Part shown: positions 31,851 to 35,563 of the stretch, in pieces
Position numbering within the stretch: position 1 is the first letter of the stretch
How the letters are laid out: each line of letters starts with the position of its first letter
From: Candidatus Micrarchaeia archaeon
GTDB lineage: Archaea > Micrarchaeota > Micrarchaeia > Anstonellales > JAHKLY01
Direction: 5' to 3'
NCBI GenBank assembly: GCA_041653315.1
Contig: JBAZFO010000012.1
Coordinates: 1 to 35,563 of the forward strand
Length of the DNA: 35,563 nt
Made by a program: the position numbers and the translations under genes
The notes under the pieces: model-generated
What the model saw: the letters and a program-made list of their open reading frames with translations, nothing else
The model's database searches: none
What the model was told of the DNA's origin: nothing

Positions 31851-32561
31851 TGGTAATTCAGCACGCCAGCAGTAGTAATGCAAATTTTTATGAAATTAAA
31901 GCAAGCAACGGGCGAAGACTGCTGATTGAACTTGGCTTGAAATGGAAACAAACACAAAAGGTACTGTCTTATAATCTGAAAGAGGTGGCCGGAGCGATAG
32001 TGTCGCACGGCCATCTTTGACCACAGTAAAAGCATTAAGGACGCTATGAAAGCAGGAATCGACATCTATGCGAGCAAGGAAACGTTTGAATCACAAGGCT
32101 TGTTAAATGACCGCAGAGCGAAAGTTGTTGAAGATAAAACGCTTGTAAGGCTGGATACTTTTCAGATTCTATGCTTTAGCGTAGAACACGACTGCCCTGG
32201 TTGCCTTGGATTTGTAGTTAGAGAAAGGCAGACCGGAGAATACTTACTTTTCGCAACCGACACGGCCTTTTTATTGCAACGCTTCATATATCCTTTTTCA
32301 ATCATAATGTTGGAATGCAGTTATTCAAAAGACATTCTCGAAAAACGAGTAGTCGACAAAACCATTGATGAATCGCTTGCAAAAAGACTTCTCACAAGTC
32401 ATTTAGAAAAGAGCCAAACAATGCGATATATCAGCGACTTTTGCGATTTATCAAAATGTCGAGAAATACACCTTTTGCATTTATCAGCCGAAAATATCGA
32501 CAAACAGCAAACAATAAATGATTTTGAAAGTAAATTTTTTATTAAGCCAATAACAGTTTAA
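31847..32561 (+). CDS. Metallo-beta-lactamase-fold hydrolase, expressed through a +1 frameshift
   Basis: Two open frames together make one MBL protein. The first (31847-32020, 57 aa) ends IVSHGHL then TGA; the second, one base on, continues DHSKSIKDAMKAGIDIYASK and ends at 32561. Joined at CTT TGA C (32015-32021), the product of about 237 aa has the intact SHGHLDH metal motif, then SVEHD, FATDTA, MLECSYS and LLHLSAENID, the later metal positions of phage MBL proteins. CTT TGA C is the prfB programmed +1 site. The usual AGGGGG enhancer is missing, but a hairpin (TGGCC/GGCCA plus GCGA/TCGC, 31986-32013) ends one base before CTT. Alternatives are a true one-base lesion or a sequence error. The substrate is unknown; phage MBLs are often nucleases. 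Confidence 0.7.
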
Positions 32562-32575
32562 GAAGGATTTTCAGT

Positions 32576-33052
32576 ATGCCAACGGACGGCTCAATAACAT
32601 TTTACGGAACAACAATACAGGGTATAGCAACAGCCTTATGGAAGTCGATATATAAGGCTTGCGAAACTTTCCACCGCTTCAAAATCGAAATCAGTGATGC
32701 CTCTGAATTTGCCGAAATTTCTTATCAGCAGATACGTTGGTGGAAAGGCGTATTGCTTCCCGCTTTGGCGAAAGATACCGGCGATTGCGAACACGTATGG
32801 GAAACACGCCTTAAATTAGCCGTCCTGCCCGATGAATTTCAACCGGAAATAGTAACCGTACAGGGCACGTCCTATACATTTATTCCGTCAATTACCACCT
32901 TGTCAATGAAGAAACTCAATACCCTGATTACTGGAAGCGTTGATAAACTCCACGAATGGGGCGACAACGGCGAAGATGAAGAAAATAGATTTGCTTGGGT
33001 AGAACTGCCAGACGCAGCGAAACGAAAAACTAAAAAGGAATCCGCAAAATGA
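32576..33052 (+). CDS. Conserved phage early protein, function unknown
   Basis: A 158-aa protein with an AAGGA site. Features: DASEFAEISYQQIRWWKGVL, then ALAKDTGD, WETRLKLAVLPDEF, FIPSITTLSMKKLN and VDKLHEWGD. The spacing of R-W-W-K-G, W-E-x-x-L-K and I-P-S-I-x-x-L recalls small recombination/replication accessory proteins of phages (NinB-like neighbourhood), but I cannot place it in a family firmly. The C-terminus is Lys-rich. It is coupled by ATGA to the next small gene. Confidence 0.5.
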   Translation: MPTDGSITFYGTTIQGIATALWKSIYKACETFHRFKIEISDASEFAEISYQQIRWWKGVLLPALAKDTGDCEHVWETRLKLAVLPDEFQPEIVTVQGTSYTFIPSITTLSMKKLNTLITGSVDKLHEWGDNGEDEENRFAWVELPDAAKRKTKKESAK

Positions 33053-33213
33053 TTGAAAGTGATATTACAGACATTGAGTTAGCCAGACAGACCTTTGAGT
33101 CAATGTTCGGGCTGTCAAGAGAGCAATCAATCAGAATGGTTAAGGACGTTGCAGAATTGACTACGCAGGAAGTTATAGAGTTGTACGGCGTTTATATACC
33201 GGACGAGCAGTGA
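33049..33213 (+). CDS. 54-aa small protein
   Basis: The ATG overlaps the previous stop. The protein is acidic and helical (MIESDITDIELARQTFESMF, GLSREQSIRMVKDVAELTTQ). No family recognised; coupling on both sides supports translation. Confidence 0.55.
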   Translation: MIESDITDIELARQTFESMFGLSREQSIRMVKDVAELTTQEVIELYGVYIPDEQ

Positions 33214-33359
33214 GTATTGAATTTTCCGAACACGGCAGCCGGATTTTTACAGGCAAAGCTAAGCCTGATTTTGAGTTTAAGTTTGTAAATAAAGACAACG
33301 TTGAAACAGCGAAAAATGAGCTTGAAAAAATAGGAATAAATATACAGGAACAGGAATAA
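33210..33359 (+). CDS. 49-aa small protein, GTG start
   Basis: The GTG overlaps the previous stop (GTGA). It begins with SIEFSEHGSRIFTGKAKPDF and has an amphipathic helical C-terminus. The next gene begins directly after its TAA. No family recognised; operon position is the main support. Confidence 0.45.
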   Translation: MSIEFSEHGSRIFTGKAKPDFEFKFVNKDNVETAKNELEKIGINIQEQE

Positions 33360-34094
33360 ATGAAAAAAGATAAGCCAGAACATTTCAGTTTTACACCCTA
33401 CAAGTTCACCGGCGACTCTGATTTTCAGGTTATGACTGATGCCGAAAGAGGCTGTTTTGTAACCATAATTTTTTATCTATACCAAAACGCGGCGATATGC
33501 AATCTCGATTTGGCCGGATTAAAACATCTTTGTAACTCGAAAGATTTTGAAAATATCTGGAAAAAAATTGAAAAGAAATTTTCAAAAACCAAGCGAGGAT
33601 TTACACATAAAAAAGTGGCAGAAGAATACAAAGCCGCAAAAAAACGTATGCAAACCGCCAGAAATAAAGGAGTTAAGGGAATGGCATCCCGATACTCTGG
33701 TAATAGTACAGCTAATAGTTCAGCTATAACTAAGTTAAGTAAAGTAAAGATAAGTAATAATAATATATATACACATACACCGGCAACGGGAAAATTCACC
33801 TTGACTGAATGTAAAGACGCGGCGGTACTGGTAGGGCTTACACCGGAACAGGCAGAAGTATTTTTTAATCACTATAATTCACAAGGCTGGCTCAAAGGGA
33901 ACAATCTTCCCATAACAAACCTGCCGAGCCAATTATCAAACTGGAAGCAAAATAATTATAAATTTGAGGGTAAAAACAATGGACAAGTTTCAGGAAGTTT
34001 TAGCAAACATAGCGAAAAAGCGGGCGGCAAATCCACAGCCGACAGGAACTACGCCGAGCAGCAAAGCAAATTCGGAACGACCATTCAGGTCTAA
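33360..34094 (+). CDS. DUF1376-type replication initiation protein
   Basis: A 244-aa protein. The N-terminal FTPYKFTGDSDFQVMTDAER then GCFVTIIFYLYQNAAI fits DUF1376, common in phage replication initiators. A basic stretch (about 80-105) and a low-complexity linker precede a C-terminal helical region with LTECKDAAVLVGLTPEQAEV and HYNSQGWLKGNNLPITN, NWKQNNY, like the C-terminal replisome organiser domains that contact the helicase loader. The last 116 bases overlap the DnaC-like gene in another frame. It probably recognises the phage origin; no iterons are seen within the gene. Confidence 0.65.
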   Translation: MKKDKPEHFSFTPYKFTGDSDFQVMTDAERGCFVTIIFYLYQNAAICNLDLAGLKHLCNSKDFENIWKKIEKKFSKTKRGFTHKKVAEEYKAAKKRMQTARNKGVKGMASRYSGNSTANSSAITKLSKVKISNNNIYTHTPATGKFTLTECKDAAVLVGLTPEQAEVFFNHYNSQGWLKGNNLPITNLPSQLSNWKQNNYKFEGKNNGQVSGSFSKHSEKAGGKSTADRNYAEQQSKFGTTIQV

Positions 34095-34662
34095 CAGAAA
34101 TTCCAGGGCGAATTACTGGAAGCGGGAACTTAATAAAAATATTCCGCCGCTGTTTCGGTCTGCTCATATTCGCAATATCTCAAAGCAATTAATTGCTGAT
34201 GTTGACACAAAAAAGCCAGAGCAAGGCTTATTGTTTTGGGGCAAAGCGGGCGTTGGCAAGAGCTATGTCGCCTGTGCTTTGCTTCGCCGGTTTATTTGCC
34301 AAAGACGCAAAACATCAACAGAGCGAGTATCTTTTGAAATGCTTTGCTTAAAACTCCGCAGCACATTCAGCGGTAAAGACGCAAGCGAACTCAATATCTT
34401 ATCGCCGCTTCTGACTTGCGATTTACTTGTGTTGGAAGATTTAGGAACGAGCAAGAGTATTGGTGTTTCTGAAAGCGATTTTAGCCTGCGTACTGTATTG
34501 GCCTTGATTGACAGCAGAATTGAGAATTGCTTACCGACAATTATCACGACAAACAAAAGCGTTGAAAATCTTGCGGCAAGTTTTGACGACCGGATAGCGA
34601 GCAGGCTTAGTGGCTTTAAAATTATAAAAATTGACGGTGCGGATAAAAGAGCAAAACTTTAA
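33979..34662 (+). CDS. DnaC/IstB-like helicase loader ATPase
   Basis: A 227-aa AAA+ protein. I choose ATG 33979 (GAGGG eight bases upstream) over a TTG 15 bases earlier. The N-terminal 45 residues are basic and poorly ordered, and lie in the overlap with the DUF1376 gene. Walker A: GLLFWGKAGVGKSYVACALL. Walker B: LLTCDLLVLEDLGTS. Sensor 1: PTIITTNKSVENLA. Arginine-finger region: DDRIASRLSGFKII. It should load the replicative helicase at the origin together with the DUF1376 protein. No helicase gene lies in the window, so host DnaB or a gene beyond the end is presumably used. Confidence 0.8.
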   Translation: MDKFQEVLANIAKKRAANPQPTGTTPSSKANSERPFRSNRNSRANYWKRELNKNIPPLFRSAHIRNISKQLIADVDTKKPEQGLLFWGKAGVGKSYVACALLRRFICQRRKTSTERVSFEMLCLKLRSTFSGKDASELNILSPLLTCDLLVLEDLGTSKSIGVSESDFSLRTVLALIDSRIENCLPTIITTNKSVENLAASFDDRIASRLSGFKIIKIDGADKRAKL

Positions 34663-34676
34663 CGGATTGACTAACC

Positions 34677-34698
34677 GGCTCACGGACGAGCCATTTTT
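34677..34698 (+). terminator. Weak intrinsic terminator after the loader gene
   Basis: GGCTC (34677-34681) pairs with GAGCC (34688-34692) around ACGGAC, then ATTTTT. The stem is only five pairs, so termination is probably partial. Confidence 0.35.
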
Positions 34699-34713
34699 GA
34701 AAAGGAAAAATTG

Positions 34714-35019
34714 ATGAACGAACGCAACGAATTGCCGTGGAATGAAAGAGTAAATGCAATAGGCATAAATCCTGATATGGCAACAAGGCACGATATTACA
34801 CAAATGGCGGCGGAGATACAGGAACTCCGAGAAAGAAACAAATACCTCAGCAACGTCTGCGATAGATTGTCTATGCAAAATTTAAAACAAAAAATTGTTG
34901 CAACACTCGACTGGATGATAACCCAAATGGATTTTCAGAATGCGAATCTTGAGATGTTCGGCGGCGACAGTCCCGAACTCACAGAAGCAAAGGAACTTCA
35001 AGCGGAGTTGAAAAAATGA
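34714..35019 (+). CDS. Small coiled-coil protein, function unknown
   Basis: A 101-aa protein with an AAAGGA site. ATG 34714 is preferred to the adjacent TTG. RHDITQMAAEIQELRERNKY and the following residues form a coiled coil; the C-terminus is acidic and helical. It begins NERNELPWNERVNAIG, a pattern seen in small phage early proteins of unknown role. Coupled by ATGA to the next gene. Confidence 0.5.
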   Translation: MNERNELPWNERVNAIGINPDMATRHDITQMAAEIQELRERNKYLSNVCDRLSMQNLKQKIVATLDWMITQMDFQNANLEMFGGDSPELTEAKELQAELKK

Positions 35020-35147
35020 ATAGTAAAGAACAATTACAAAAACTATGTGATTTACTGGGAATTGACACTGATTTGGCGGGAAAGAAAGAAATTACCTGCG
35101 AACGCATACTGCTTTTGGTCGAGCAATGCGTCTTGGATGAGATTTAA
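35016..35147 (+). CDS. 43-aa small protein
   Basis: The ATG overlaps the previous stop. MNSKEQLQKLCDLLGIDTDL then a helical C-terminus. No family recognised; supported by coupling and a sensible amphipathic pattern. Confidence 0.45.
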   Translation: MNSKEQLQKLCDLLGIDTDLAGKKEITCERILLLVEQCVLDEI

Positions 35148-35166
35148 GGTAGTTAAACCGCTTTAG

Positions 35167-35218
35167 CCTATACCGATGTATAGGTCAGGCAAAGTTAAGG
35201 GCTTAAAATCGATTTAAG
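35167..35218 (+). promoter_or_regulatory. Two small inverted repeats before the nuclease gene
   Basis: CCTATA (35167-35172) with TATAGG (35179-35184), and CTTAAA (35202-35207) with TTTAAG (35213-35218). They lie in the 83-base gap before ATG 35231. They could be operator sites or weak hairpins in the mRNA; no promoter is evident. Confidence 0.3.
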
Positions 35219-35230
35219 GAAGTTTTAGAA

Positions 35231-35563
35231 ATGGCAAAAGTAATGATGGGATTTGAAATAGATAAAAGAATCTGTAAGAAATACGGCAATATCCCCACAA
35301 CCGCAGAAGTTGGCGGCAAGACTTATAATTTCAGGGCAAAAGCCGAAATAAAACTTGCGAAGTATTTACAATTACTAAAAGTATGCAATCAAATTAAAGA
35401 TTGGGAATATGAATCGCAGAATTTTGTTTTCAAAGAGGCCGAGGGTAGCTGGCTCATAGATTTTACGGTGCGAAACAATGACGACAGCTTTGAATTTTAC
35501 GAATACAAAGGCCGTGTTGAGCCTGATACAAAATGGAAACTTTATATGCTCAATAAGATAAAT
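35231..35563 (+). CDS. DUF1064-like PD-(D/E)XK nuclease (3' partial)
   Basis: The first 111 residues of a protein that runs out of the window. YNFRAKAEIKLAKYLQLLKV, then IKDWEYESQNFVFKE, LIDFTVRNNDDSFEFYEYKG follows the DUF1064/VSR-like nuclease order: an F-x-x-x-A-E helix, then D-F followed by E-x-K-G as the metal and catalytic residues. Phage members are proposed Holliday-junction or replication-fork nucleases, which suits the neighbouring replication genes. GGAAG upstream supports ATG 35231. Confidence 0.65.
   Translation, partial: MAKVMMGFEIDKRICKKYGNIPTTAEVGGKTYNFRAKAEIKLAKYLQLLKVCNQIKDWEYESQNFVFKEAEGSWLIDFTVRNNDDSFEFYEYKGRVEPDTKWKLYMLNKIN

Overview
The window is a stretch of a tailed double-stranded DNA phage (or a prophage or metagenomic phage contig); every gene I support is on the + strand. 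The structural genes follow a podovirus-like order resembling P22: an N4-gp56/DUF4043-type capsid protein, a head-tail adaptor, a gp10-like tail hub, three ejection-type proteins, and a giant polyvalent protein where P22 has gp16. A Gram-negative host is plausible from the several Sec-type signal peptides and the lysis genes, but the sequence does not name the host taxon. Terminase and portal are absent and probably lie upstream; polymerase and replicative helicase probably lie downstream. No integrase is present, so lifestyle is undetermined.

Layout. 1-23865: late operon. It holds the capsid protein (5' partial, with a probable frame break in the first 13 bases), a 951-aa repetitive beta-solenoid surface protein, adaptor, lectin-like fibre protein, tail hub, a small fibre-linked protein, a GNAT-like protein, three glycine-rich or helical ejection-type proteins, an 11.1-kb gene joining ParB-like, N6-adenine methyltransferase and Strawberry-notch helicase domains, a two-gene holin-like cassette, and a secreted CE4 polysaccharide deacetylase. 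A strong terminator (23893-23937) closes it. 23956-25080: a sigma70-type promoter drives three small zinc-ribbon genes, the last a Lar-like/DUF551 fusion. 25081-26084: about 1 kb without genes but dense in RNA and DNA structure: hairpins, TTATCCG repeats, promoters, an ABA'B' pseudoknot RNA and a tRNA-like element. 26085-35563: early/recombination-replication genes: a secreted lytic transglycosylase, winged-helix protein, SbcC-like ATPase, HNH-AP2 endonuclease, RecT with a zinc ribbon, HD hydrolase, a second pseudoknot RNA, NUMOD4-HNH endonuclease, a metallo-beta-lactamase-fold protein split by a +1 frameshift, small genes, a DUF1376 replication protein, a DnaC/IstB loader, and a truncated DUF1064-like nuclease.

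How they work together. SbcC-like ATPase and RecT suit phage recombination; DUF1376 plus DnaC-like proteins suit replisome loading. The giant polyvalent protein is probably ejected with the DNA to protect or remodel it on entry. The Lar-like gene may give further restriction alleviation.

Most unusual points: (1) two sequence-unrelated small RNA candidates (25588-25692 and 31170-31257) that share promoter spacing, an A-rich first loop, interleaved stems A-B-A'-B' with A' abutting B', and a terminal T run; (2) a +1 frameshift at CTT TGA C, the site used by bacterial prfB, exactly inside the HxHxDH motif of the MBL-fold gene; (3) a well-formed gene with its own ribosome binding site nested in a linker of the giant polyvalent gene; (4) signal peptides on three proteins of the structural module.
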